This document shows positions 1-7,174 of a DNA stretch of 9,378 bases, in pieces (the stretch's first letter is position 1; the number at the start of each line of letters is the position of its first letter). The stretch spans positions 1 through 9,378 of the forward strand of contig CAJUCB010000074.1 in the NCBI GenBank assembly GCA_910584805.1, in the 5' to 3' direction. The notes beneath the pieces were generated by a model. It did no database searches. It saw only the letters and a program-made list of their open reading frames with translations, and was not told the DNA's origin. Position numbers and translations under genes: made by a program. This DNA comes from an uncultured Oscillospiraceae bacterium. GTDB taxonomy: Bacteria; Bacillota; Clostridia; Oscillospirales; Oscillospiraceae.

Positions 1-878
1 AGTACCCCGACCTCCGGGACGCTTTGGAAAAATTGCAGCTCAACGACGCCTCCCTGACCTTCGAGCCGGAGACCTCCGTGGCCCTGGGCTTTGGCTTCCG
101 CTGCGGCTTTTTGGGGATGCTCCACATGGAGATCATCCAGGAACGCCTGGAACGGGAGTTCGACCTGGACCTCATCACCACCCTGCCCAACGTCATTTAC
201 CTGGTGACCAAAACCGACGGGTCGGAGCTGCGGGTGGACAATCCCCACAACTACCCCGACCCCTCCCAGATCACCGAGCAGCGGGAGCCCTACGTGAAGG
301 TCTCCATCATCTCCCCCCCGGACTACGTGGGCAACATCATGCCCATGTGCCAGGAACGCCGGGGGGAGTTCAAGGACATGCAGTACCTGGACACCAACCT
401 GGTGGAAATCCACTACCACATGCCCCTCAACGAGATCATCTACGACTTCTTCGACGCCTTGAAAGCCAAGACCCGGGGCTATGCCTCCCTGGACTATGAG
501 TTCCTGGACTACCGCCCCTCGGACCTGGTGAAGGTGGACCTGCTCCTCAACGGCGACCAGGTGGACGCCCTGTCCTTCATCGCCCACCGGGAAAAGGCCT
601 ATGCCCGGGCCCGGCGGATCTGCGAAAAGCTCAAGGAGAACATCCCCCGCCAGCTCTTCGAGGTCCCCGTCCAGGCGGCCATCGGCGGGAAGATCATCGC
701 CCGGGAGACGGTGAAGGCCATGCGCAAGGACGTGCTGGCCAAGTGCTATGGCGGCGACATCACCCGGAAAAAGAAGCTCTTGGAAAAACAGAAAGAGGGC
801 AAGAAGAAGATGCGCACCCTGGGGACCGTCCAGCTCCCCACGGAGGCCTTCATGGCGGTGCTGAAGCTGGACGAATAA
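1..878 (+). CDS. lepA: Elongation factor 4 (LepA), C-terminal part, 5' end cut by window
   Basis: This is the C-terminal ~291 residues of the ribosome-associated GTPase LepA/EF4, roughly the last half of a ~600-residue family. The open frame runs from the window edge (first full codon at base 3), so the start and the GTPase domain lie upstream. Visible family hallmarks are the EF-G domain V-like segment (GFRCGFLGMLHMEI), the segment PLNEIIYDFFDALK followed by TRGYASLDYEF, and the LepA-specific C-terminal domain with VDALSFIAHR, QAAIGGKIIARETVKA, VLAKCYGGDITRKKKLLEKQ and the ending EAFMAVLKLDE. The C-terminal domain is known to reach towards the peptidyl-transferase centre; LepA is linked to ribosome back-translocation and to initiation or biogenesis. 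The gene ends in TAA and the next gene starts 30 nt later. Identification is near certain; no frameshift or missing segment is visible. Confidence 0.97.
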   Translation, partial: YPDLRDALEKLQLNDASLTFEPETSVALGFGFRCGFLGMLHMEIIQERLEREFDLDLITTLPNVIYLVTKTDGSELRVDNPHNYPDPSQITEQREPYVKVSIISPPDYVGNIMPMCQERRGEFKDMQYLDTNLVEIHYHMPLNEIIYDFFDALKAKTRGYASLDYEFLDYRPSDLVKVDLLLNGDQVDALSFIAHREKAYARARRICEKLKENIPRQLFEVPVQAAIGGKIIARETVKAMRKDVLAKCYGGDITRKKKLLEKQKEGKKKMRTLGTVQLPTEAFMAVLKLDE

Positions 879-908
879 CCCCACAACACAGAGAAGGAGG
901 CCGTCCCC

Positions 909-1499
909 ATGTCGGCAAAAGAAGAATTTATCGAGGTGTATCAGGAACACATCCACCGGGAGGGCGCCGACGCCCTGCTGGACTACCTGAGCAACAAAAG
1001 CGACTTTTTCACCGCGCCGGCCTCCGCCCGCTACCACGGGGCCTACGCCGGCGGCCTGTGCGAGCACAGCCTCAACGTCTACCACTGCCTGGCAGACTAC
1101 CTCCAGCGGGAGCGGGTCACAGACCTCTACGGCTTGGAGTACAGCCAGGAGTCCATTGCCCTGGTGTCCCTGCTCCACGACGTGTGCAAGGTGGGCTGCT
1201 ACAAGCCCTCCACCCGCAACGTGAAGGGCCCCGACGGGAAGTGGACCCAGGTGCCCAGCTTCCAGTTTGAGGACCCCCTGCCCTACGGCCACGGGGAGAA
1301 GTCGGTGTATGTGGTCAACGGCTTTGTGCGCCTCACCCGGGAGGAGGCCATGGCCATCCGCTGGCACATGGGCTTCTCCGGCACCGAGGACAACCGGCTG
1401 GTAGGCCGGGCTTTTGTGAAATACCCCCTGGCCTTCGCCCTGTCCGTGGCGGATATGGAGGCCTCTTACTTCCTGGAACAGGAAAACACACAATTCTGA
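909..1499 (+). CDS. HD-domain metal-dependent phosphohydrolase
   Basis: A 196-residue protein made essentially of one HD domain. Candidate metal ligands appear in the expected order: His53 (in GGLCEHSLNVY), the His90-Asp91 doublet (SLLHDVCKV), His128 (YGHGEKS), His153 (IRWHMG) and Asp182 (SVADMEA). The two extra histidines between the HD doublet and the last Asp suggest the two-metal type of HD enzyme. The HxxxxGGLxEHS block resembles the HD domain of YhaM-type 3'-5' exoribonucleases, but the N-terminal OB-fold RNA-binding domain of YhaM is absent, so an RNA substrate is only a guess; nucleotide or cyclic-nucleotide hydrolysis is equally possible. The ATG is preceded by a near-perfect Shine-Dalgarno (AAGGAGG, 894-900) with an 8-nt spacer. 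It lies 30 nt after lepA and is probably co-transcribed. The fold assignment is firm; the substrate is unknown. Confidence 0.85.
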   Translation: MSAKEEFIEVYQEHIHREGADALLDYLSNKSDFFTAPASARYHGAYAGGLCEHSLNVYHCLADYLQRERVTDLYGLEYSQESIALVSLLHDVCKVGCYKPSTRNVKGPDGKWTQVPSFQFEDPLPYGHGEKSVYVVNGFVRLTREEAMAIRWHMGFSGTEDNRLVGRAFVKYPLAFALSVADMEASYFLEQENTQF

Positions 1500-1528
1500 T
1501 CCGCGCAGCCCCCGCACATACACCCAAC

Positions 1529-1555
1529 GCGCCCCCCTGCGGATCCGGGGCGCAG
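1529..1555 (+). promoter_or_regulatory. GC-rich hairpin pair in the leader of the DEAD-box gene
   Basis: The 76-nt gap between the HD gene and the helicase holds a perfect 7-bp inverted repeat (GCGCCCC 1529-1535 with GGGGCGC 1547-1553). An alternative 5-bp stem (CTGCG 1537-1541 with CGCAG 1551-1555) shares bases 1551-1553, so the two cannot form together. The second stem would tie up the first two bases of the purine-rich Shine-Dalgarno AGGAAAGGA (1554-1562). No T-run follows directly, so it is not a clear intrinsic terminator. A regulatory role is inference only. Confidence 0.3.
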
Positions 1556-1575
1556 GAAAGGAAATTTTGACATTC

Positions 1576-3387
1576 ATGACGAGCTTTGCGTCTCTAGGAA
1601 TCCACGAGCCCATCCTCCGCGCCTTGGAGGAATACGGCTATCGCGAACCCACAACCATTCAGGAAAAAGCCATCCCGGCGGGCATCCAAGGCCGGGATGT
1701 GCTGGGCAGCGCCCAGACGGGGACAGGTAAGACCTGCGCCTTTGGCGTACCCATTCTACAACAGCTCTCGGAGCGGAAGGGGCCCCGGGCCGTCCGGGCC
1801 CTGATCCTCACCCCCACCCGGGAGCTGGCCATCCAGATTGACGACAACCTCCACGCCTATGGCAAGAACCTCCCCCTCACCGAGGCGGTGATCTTCGGCG
1901 GCGTAGGCCAGGCCCCCCAGGTGGAACGGCTGAAAAAGGGCGTGGACATCCTCACCGCCACCCCCGGCCGCCTGCTGGACCTGTGCAGCCAAAAGCTGCT
2001 GGACCTGTCCAAGGTGGAGATTTTCGTCCTGGACGAGGCGGACCGGATGCTGGACATGGGCTTCATCCACGACGTGCGGAAGGTGATCGCCCTGCTGCCC
2101 AAGCAGAAGCAGACCATGTTCTTCTCCGCCACCCTGCCCCCGGAGATCATGGACCTGGTGGACAGCCTTCTCCACGACCCGGTGAAAGCCGCCGCCGCCC
2201 CGGTGTCCTCCCCGGTGGAGGTGATCCGCCAGGAGGTCTGCCTGGTGGACCGGAACAACAAGACCACCCTGCTGGTGCAAATCCTCCAGGAGGAGCAGGT
2301 GAAAAACGCCCTGGTGTTCACCCGCACCAAGCATGGGGCGGACAAGGTGGCCCGGGACCTCACCCGCCGTGGGGTCTCCGCCGCCGCCATCCATGGCAAC
2401 AAGTCCCAAACCGCCCGGCAGGAGAGCCTGCGGCGCTTCAAGGCCGGGGAGCTGCAAGTGCTGGTGGCCACGGACATTGCCGCCCGGGGGCTGGACATCG
2501 AAGAACTGGCCTATGTCTTCAACTACAACCTCTCCGAGGTGCCGGAAACCTATATCCACCGCATCGGCCGCACCGGCCGGGCGGGGCGGGGCGGCACCGC
2601 CATCTCCTTTTGCGACTACGGGGAAATGCCCTTACTCCGGGACATTGAACGCCTGTTGAAAAAGCCCGTCCCCCGGCGGCAGCACGACTTCCCCATGGAG
2701 GTCTTTGAGGCCCCCAAGAAGGACGCCAAGGGCCGGGTCATCAACGCCGACGACGACGAGGCCCGGCAGGCCGCCCGGCAGCGCAACGCCCAGCGCAAGG
2801 CGGAGAAGAAGGCCAAGGAGACCCAGGAGGCCACCGTGAAGCTGACGGCCCCCCCTGCCAAGGCCCCCAAAGCGCCCCCCGCCTCCAAGGCCAAGGCCAC
2901 CCGGCGGCCCATGCCCCACGGCAAGCAGGATTTGCGGAACCTACAAGCGTTCCTGGACGCCCAGCCGGACCCCGACGAGTCCGCCGTCTCCCCCATCCAC
3001 CGGGACCCCCTGGACGGGGAGGTCATCATGGACGCCACCGCCCGGCTCCTCTCCGCCAAGCCGGTGTACCACTACTACGACCCCTCTAAGGCCCAGGAAC
3101 CCAGCCACCAGGAGGGCAAACGGAAGAGCCGGGGCAGAGGCCGGGGGAAGGGCGCCAAGGAGGCAGCCCCCGCCAAGGCCACCGTCCTGCCCCCGGAGAA
3201 GAAGCCCGCCCGCCATCGGGAGCCCCCCAAGAAGGGTGCCCCCACCCCAGTGCAGCGGACCTCCCAGCGGCTGACCCGGGGGGGAAAAGGGCGCATCCCC
3301 CCCAAGCCCAGCCTGCCCCAGAGCCGGCAAAAGGACTCCACGGAGCAAAAAAGCCTCATGAAGCCCTTCTATATCGACCATGATTAA
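1576..3387 (+). CDS. DEAD-box ATP-dependent RNA helicase with long basic C-terminal tail (RhlE/CshA-like)
   Basis: About 603 residues. The first ~365 are a complete two-domain RecA-like helicase core. Counted from the ATG, the motifs are: Q motif (EPTTIQEKAIP, ~24-34), motif I/Walker A (SAQTGTGKT, 45-53), Ia (PTRELAIQ), Ib (TPGRL), II (DEAD, 153-156), III (SAT, 184-186), IV (ALVFTRTK), V (ATDIAARGLDI) and VI (HRIGRTGRAG, 328-337). It should unwind short RNA duplexes or remodel RNP using ATP in the cytoplasm, for instance in ribosome assembly, RNA decay or cold growth. The remaining ~240 residues are rich in Lys, Ala and Pro with an RGRGRGKG stretch, as in RhlE-type tails that bind RNA non-specifically. 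Start choice: ATG 1576 gives the usual N-terminus (SFASLGI); an in-frame TTG at 1567 would add three residues and sits nearer the AGGAAAGGA site, so it remains possible. The stop overlaps the next start by 8 nt. Confidence 0.95.
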   Translation: MTSFASLGIHEPILRALEEYGYREPTTIQEKAIPAGIQGRDVLGSAQTGTGKTCAFGVPILQQLSERKGPRAVRALILTPTRELAIQIDDNLHAYGKNLPLTEAVIFGGVGQAPQVERLKKGVDILTATPGRLLDLCSQKLLDLSKVEIFVLDEADRMLDMGFIHDVRKVIALLPKQKQTMFFSATLPPEIMDLVDSLLHDPVKAAAAPVSSPVEVIRQEVCLVDRNNKTTLLVQILQEEQVKNALVFTRTKHGADKVARDLTRRGVSAAAIHGNKSQTARQESLRRFKAGELQVLVATDIAARGLDIEELAYVFNYNLSEVPETYIHRIGRTGRAGRGGTAISFCDYGEMPLLRDIERLLKKPVPRRQHDFPMEVFEAPKKDAKGRVINADDDEARQAARQRNAQRKAEKKAKETQEATVKLTAPPAKAPKAPPASKAKATRRPMPHGKQDLRNLQAFLDAQPDPDESAVSPIHRDPLDGEVIMDATARLLSAKPVYHYYDPSKAQEPSHQEGKRKSRGRGRGKGAKEAAPAKATVLPPEKKPARHREPPKKGAPTPVQRTSQRLTRGGKGRIPPKPSLPQSRQKDSTEQKSLMKPFYIDHD

Positions 3388-4288
3388 GGACGAAACCTGG
3401 GAGGCCCGGGAGCGCCCCCCCGCCCCCAGAGGCCCCAGGCAGGCCCGGGCCCGGCGGCGGCATCCCCTGCTCCGGGGGCTCTGCGGCGTCGTGGCGCTGG
3501 CCGCCCTGGCGGGGTGGCTGTGGTGGCAGCAGAACGGCCTGTCCTCCGAGACCCTCACCGTCCCCGGTGCCCCGGAGGGCTTTGCAGGCTACCGCATCGC
3601 CATCCTCACCGATATCCACGGCAAGGAGTTCGGCCCTGGCAACCAAAGGCTCTTCCAATTCCTCCGGGACTTGGAGCCGGACATGATCGCCCTGGTGGGG
3701 GACCTGGTCCACAAGAAGGAGCAGCTGGCCATGGTGCCCCCCCTGGCCCAGGGCCTGGCCCAGATCGCCCCCACCTACTACGTCACCGGCAACCACGAGT
3801 GGGCCGCCAAGGTGGTGCGGGAGTTGGAGCCCATGTTGGAGGAAAACGGCGTCACCGTCCTGGCCAACCGCTATGTGATGCTGGAACGGGGGGGCAGCCG
3901 CTTGGCCCTCCTGGGGGCCGAGGACCCCAACGGCTACGCCGACCAAAAGACCATCGTGCAGCTTGCCAACGAGGTCCGGGCCCAGGAGGGCGCCCACACC
4001 TACCAGCTCCTTCTGAGCCACCGCAACAACCTCTATGAGAAATACGCCACCGCCGGGGTGGACCTGACCCTGTCCGGCCACGCCCACGGGGGCTTCATCC
4101 GCCTGCCGGGCACCGACGGCCTCCTGGGCCACAGCCCCGAGGGCTTGAAAATTTTCCCCAGCTACACGGCGGGGCTGTACCCCCTCAAGCACGGCGTCCT
4201 GGCGGTGTCCCGGGGCCTGGGGAACCAGCCCCCCACCTTCCGCCTGTTCAACCGGCCGGACGTACCCCTTGTGGTATTGCAGCCATAA
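3380..4288 (+). CDS. Membrane-anchored metallophosphoesterase (YkuE/YaeI-like)
   Basis: A 302-residue calcineurin-like phosphoesterase. Residues 1-28 are highly basic and Pro/Arg-rich, followed by a single hydrophobic segment (~29-49, ending in WLWW), which fits a signal anchor placing the catalytic domain outside the membrane. Catalytic motifs are complete: DxH (LTDIHG, Asp78/His80), GD (VGDLVH, Asp108), GNHE (137-140), His214 (LLSHRNN) and GHAHGG (233-238). The ending VSRGLGNQPP...FNRP is typical of the YkuE/YaeI group, members of which act on lipid-linked phosphate such as UDP-diacylglucosamine or other phosphoesters; the substrate here is unknown. The ATG lies inside the helicase frame, overlapping its end by 8 nt, and I see no strong Shine-Dalgarno before it, so translation is probably coupled to the helicase. 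No good alternative in-frame start precedes the membrane segment. Confidence 0.9.
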   Translation: MIKDETWEARERPPAPRGPRQARARRRHPLLRGLCGVVALAALAGWLWWQQNGLSSETLTVPGAPEGFAGYRIAILTDIHGKEFGPGNQRLFQFLRDLEPDMIALVGDLVHKKEQLAMVPPLAQGLAQIAPTYYVTGNHEWAAKVVRELEPMLEENGVTVLANRYVMLERGGSRLALLGAEDPNGYADQKTIVQLANEVRAQEGAHTYQLLLSHRNNLYEKYATAGVDLTLSGHAHGGFIRLPGTDGLLGHSPEGLKIFPSYTAGLYPLKHGVLAVSRGLGNQPPTFRLFNRPDVPLVVLQP

Positions 4289-4330
4289 CCCGCCATCATC
4301 CCAGCCAAGAGAAGGAGACACAAGCCATCT

Positions 4331-6235
4331 ATGGAATGCCAACGCGCCAGCCGGACCTATGACGCCGGAAGCTATGATATCGCCGTGGTGGGGGCAGGCC
4401 ACGCGGGCATTGAAGCCGCCCTGGCCGCCGCCCGCCTGGGGCTGCGCACCCTCTGCTTCACCATCAACCTGGATGCCGTGGGGAACATGCCCTGCAACCC
4501 CGCCATCGGCGGCACCGGCAAGGGCCACCTGGTCCGGGAGCTGGACGCCCTGGGGGGGGAGATGGCCAAGGCCGCGGACCAGGCCTGCATCCAGTACCGC
4601 ATCCTGAACCGGGGGAAGGGGCCGGCGGTCCACTCCCTCCGGGCCCAGGCAGACCGGCGGCTCTACCAGTCCATCATGAAGCACACCCTGGAACGCCAGG
4701 AAAACCTGTGGGTGAAGCAGGCGGAGGTGACGGAGCTGCTGGTGGAGGAGGGAGCCGTCCAAGGGGTGGTCACCGCCACCGGGGCCCTCTACCGGGTGCG
4801 GGCTGTGGTGCTGTGCTCCGGGACCTACCTGGGGGGCAAGACCATTGTGGGGGAGGTGGAGCGTTGGAGCGGCCCCGACGGCATGTTCGGGGCCAACGCC
4901 CTCACAGAGAGCCTTCAGGCTGCGGGGCTGCGCCTGCGGCGCTTCAAAACCGGCACGCCCCCCCGGGTGAATGCCCGCTCCATCGACTTCTCCCGGCTGG
5001 AAAAGCAGGAGGGGGACGGCGACGCCCTCCCCTTCTCCTTCACCAACGAACAGCCCGCTCCCAACCGGGTGTGCTGTTATATCACCTATACCACAGACCG
5101 GACCCATGCCATCATCCGGGAAAACCTGGACCGCTCGCCCCTGTTCTCCGGGGCCATCGAGGGGGTAGGCCCCAGATACTGCCCCTCCATTGAGGACAAG
5201 ATTGTCCGCTTCCCGGACAAGCCCCGGCACCAGCTCTTCTTAGAGCCCATGGGCCTGGACACCGAGGAGGTATACATCCAGGGCTTCTCCTCCTCCCTGC
5301 CGGAGGAGGTACAGCTTGCCATGCTGCGCACCCTGCCGGGGCTGGAACAGGCGGAGATGACCCGTCCCGCCTACGCCATTGAGTACGACTGTGTGGACCC
5401 CACCCAGCTCCACCCCACCCTGGAACACAAGCTGGTCTCCGGCCTCTACGGGGCGGGGCAGTTTAACGGCTCCTCCGGCTATGAGGAGGCCGCCGCCCAG
5501 GGCTTTGTTGCGGGGGTAAACGCCGCCCTAAAGCTCCTGGGCCGGGAACCCCTGGTCCTGGACCGGAGCCAGGGCTACATTGGGGTACTCATCGACGACC
5601 TGGTGACCAAGGGCACCAACGAGCCCTACCGGATGATGACCTCCCGGACAGAATACCGCCTCCTCCACCGCCAGGACAACGCCGACCAGCGGCTGTGCCC
5701 TGTGGGCTACCGCCTGGGGCTGGTGAGCCAGGAACGATATCAGGCGGTTTTGGAAAAGTACCAGGCGGTGGAACGGGAGGAACACCGACTCGCCCACTGC
5801 GGCGCGGCCCCCAGCGACGCCCTGAACGCCCTGTTGGAAGAGAAGGGAGAGCCGCCGGTGAAGAACAGCCAGCGCCTCTCCGACCTCCTGCGCCGCCCCA
5901 AGCTGTGCTATGCCGACCTGGCCCCCTTCGACCCAGAGCGCCCCCCCCTCCCCAAGGCCGTCACGGAGCAGGTGGAAATTTCCGTGAAATACGCCGGGTA
6001 CATCGCCCGGCAGCAGCGGCAGGTGGAGGAAATGCGCCGCTTGGAGAGCAAGGCCCTCCCCCCGGAGCTGGACTACAGCACCCTCACTGGCCTGCGTCTG
6101 GAAGCCCGGCAGAAGCTAGGCCAGATACGCCCCCAGAACCTGGGACAGGCGGGGCGGATTTCTGGGGTATCCCCGGCGGACGTGGCGGCGCTGATGATCC
6201 ATTTAGAACGCTTGGAGCGGGAGCACCGCCCCTAG
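4331..6235 (+). CDS. mnmG: tRNA uridine-5-carboxymethylaminomethyl modification enzyme MnmG (GidA)
   Basis: A 634-residue FAD-dependent enzyme, full length for the family. With MnmE (not in this window) it uses methylene-tetrahydrofolate, NADH and glycine or ammonium to build the cmnm5/nm5 group on U34 of tRNAs reading purine-ending codons. Evidence: the dinucleotide-binding GAGHAG (21-26), CNPAIGG with conserved Cys55, NRGKGPAVHSLRAQADR (93-109), FKTGTPPR, GPRYCPSIEDK with the second conserved Cys284, the FAD-region GSSGYEEAAAQG (380-391), EPYRMMTSRTEYRL (431-444), and the C-terminal MnmE/tRNA-binding helical region with VKYAGYIARQQ and GRISGVSP. Compared with E. coli, the N-terminus carries roughly ten extra residues before the Rossmann strand. 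A GAAGGAGA site (4311-4318) lies 12 nt before the ATG, a slightly long spacing. It follows the phosphoesterase by 42 nt. The usual neighbours mnmE and rsmG are absent. Confidence 0.97.
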   Translation: MECQRASRTYDAGSYDIAVVGAGHAGIEAALAAARLGLRTLCFTINLDAVGNMPCNPAIGGTGKGHLVRELDALGGEMAKAADQACIQYRILNRGKGPAVHSLRAQADRRLYQSIMKHTLERQENLWVKQAEVTELLVEEGAVQGVVTATGALYRVRAVVLCSGTYLGGKTIVGEVERWSGPDGMFGANALTESLQAAGLRLRRFKTGTPPRVNARSIDFSRLEKQEGDGDALPFSFTNEQPAPNRVCCYITYTTDRTHAIIRENLDRSPLFSGAIEGVGPRYCPSIEDKIVRFPDKPRHQLFLEPMGLDTEEVYIQGFSSSLPEEVQLAMLRTLPGLEQAEMTRPAYAIEYDCVDPTQLHPTLEHKLVSGLYGAGQFNGSSGYEEAAAQGFVAGVNAALKLLGREPLVLDRSQGYIGVLIDDLVTKGTNEPYRMMTSRTEYRLLHRQDNADQRLCPVGYRLGLVSQERYQAVLEKYQAVEREEHRLAHCGAAPSDALNALLEEKGEPPVKNSQRLSDLLRRPKLCYADLAPFDPERPPLPKAVTEQVEISVKYAGYIARQQRQVEEMRRLESKALPPELDYSTLTGLRLEARQKLGQIRPQNLGQAGRISGVSPADVAALMIHLERLEREHRP

Positions 6236-6265
6236 CGTCCAAACCACTGGAAAGGAACCCTCACC

Positions 6266-7174
6266 ATGGATTTGATCCACATAACCGGCAACACCTACTA
6301 CCTGGACGGCCCCCAGTTGATCGGGCTGTACAAGCTGGACGATACCCGCTGCCTTCTCTTCGACCCTGGCAGCAGCAAGCTCCGCGCCCCCTTGGAGGAG
6401 ACCCTAACCCACCACGGCCTCACCCCCGTGGGGGTGGCCTGCACCCACATGCACTACGACCACCATGAGAACACCCGTTACTTCCGGGAGAAGTACGGCG
6501 CGGAAACCTGCCTGCCCCAGTTGGAGGCGGATATTGTGCGCTGTGCCCAGAGCTTGAAAAACCATCTGTTCAACTTCTCTATGGGCAGCATCCGCACCAT
6601 CCCCCGCTTCCAGAATCTGATCTGCCCGGTGGACCGGGTGGTGGGCTTGGAGGAAACCCAGGTGGAGCTGGCGGGCGTACCTCTGGACGTGGTGCGCACC
6701 CCCGGCCACGCCCCGGACCACTGCTGCTTCATCACCCCGGACAACGTGTGCTACCTGGGGGACGTGCTGATGACCCAGGACATCCTAAAGGACTCCATGG
6801 TCCCCTTTGTCTTTGACATGGCCGACGACCTTGCCAGCAAGGAGAAGGTGAAGGGGCTGAACTGCAACGCCTACATTCTCTCCCACAAGGGGGTCATTTG
6901 GGGCAGCATCGCGGACCTGGCCCAGGAGAACATCCAGCGGGTGCTGGGACAGCTGAACGCCTGCGCCGCCCTGGTGACAGGCCCCATGCCCTACAGCGCA
7001 TTTTACGCCGCTGTCATCCAGGCCATGGACCTGCCGGTGGGACACCCCCTCCGGGCCCAGCACCTGGAACGCTACATCCGCCCCTATCTGGAATACCTCA
7101 CCGACCGGGGGGATTTGGTGCTCATCGACATAGACGGCGCCCCCGCCGTAGCCCCTGCCAGCCATGGACAATAA
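6266..7174 (+). CDS. Metallo-beta-lactamase-fold hydrolase, paralogue 1
   Basis: A 302-residue MBL-fold protein with the complete two-metal ligand set: HxHxDH (His61, His63, Asp65, His66), His148 in TPGHAPDH, Asp166 in YLGDVLM and His207 in LSHKG. There is no signal peptide, so it should be cytoplasmic. After residue ~215 there is a mainly helical C-terminal region, ending in a helix (~268-279) and a short strand-turn-strand (LVLIDIDGAPAV), which resembles the winged-helix cap of LACTB2-like MBL proteins. Family members include glyoxalase II, persulfide dioxygenases and nucleases; nothing in the sequence decides among them. Shine-Dalgarno AAAGGAA (6251-6257) stands 8 nt before the ATG. It begins 30 nt after mnmG, and its last 11 nt overlap the start of mnmA, so it is in the same transcript as two tRNA U34 modification genes. 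It is clearly a paralogue of the MBL protein downstream of mnmA. Confidence 0.88.
   Translation: MDLIHITGNTYYLDGPQLIGLYKLDDTRCLLFDPGSSKLRAPLEETLTHHGLTPVGVACTHMHYDHHENTRYFREKYGAETCLPQLEADIVRCAQSLKNHLFNFSMGSIRTIPRFQNLICPVDRVVGLEETQVELAGVPLDVVRTPGHAPDHCCFITPDNVCYLGDVLMTQDILKDSMVPFVFDMADDLASKEKVKGLNCNAYILSHKGVIWGSIADLAQENIQRVLGQLNACAALVTGPMPYSAFYAAVIQAMDLPVGHPLRAQHLERYIRPYLEYLTDRGDLVLIDIDGAPAVAPASHGQ

Noticed and set aside
743..1270. + strand open frame bridging lepA and the HD gene
   Set aside because: It is an out-of-frame reading with an Arg/Gly/Pro-rich product and overlaps two well-supported genes.
1567..1595. TTGACA at 1567-1572 as a promoter -35 box
   Set aside because: No TATAAT-like element lies 16-18 bases downstream, and the hexamer overlaps the start of the helicase gene. 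It is probably chance.
1756..2559. Long minus-strand open frames opposite the helicase core
   Set aside because: Composition is skewed (Gly, His, Leu, Gln), there is no domain pattern, and they lie fully opposite a helicase with all its motifs.
3356..5230. A 624-codon open frame on the minus strand opposite the phosphoesterase and mnmG
   Set aside because: It mirrors the G/C-rich third positions of the real genes, which remove stop codons from the antisense frame. Its protein is Gly/His/Pro/Val-rich with no recognisable motif, and the + strand frames have complete family motifs.
5695..6468. + strand open frame spanning the mnmG end and first MBL start
   Set aside because: Pro/Gly/Arg-rich shadow frame with no motif; it crosses two real genes in another frame.
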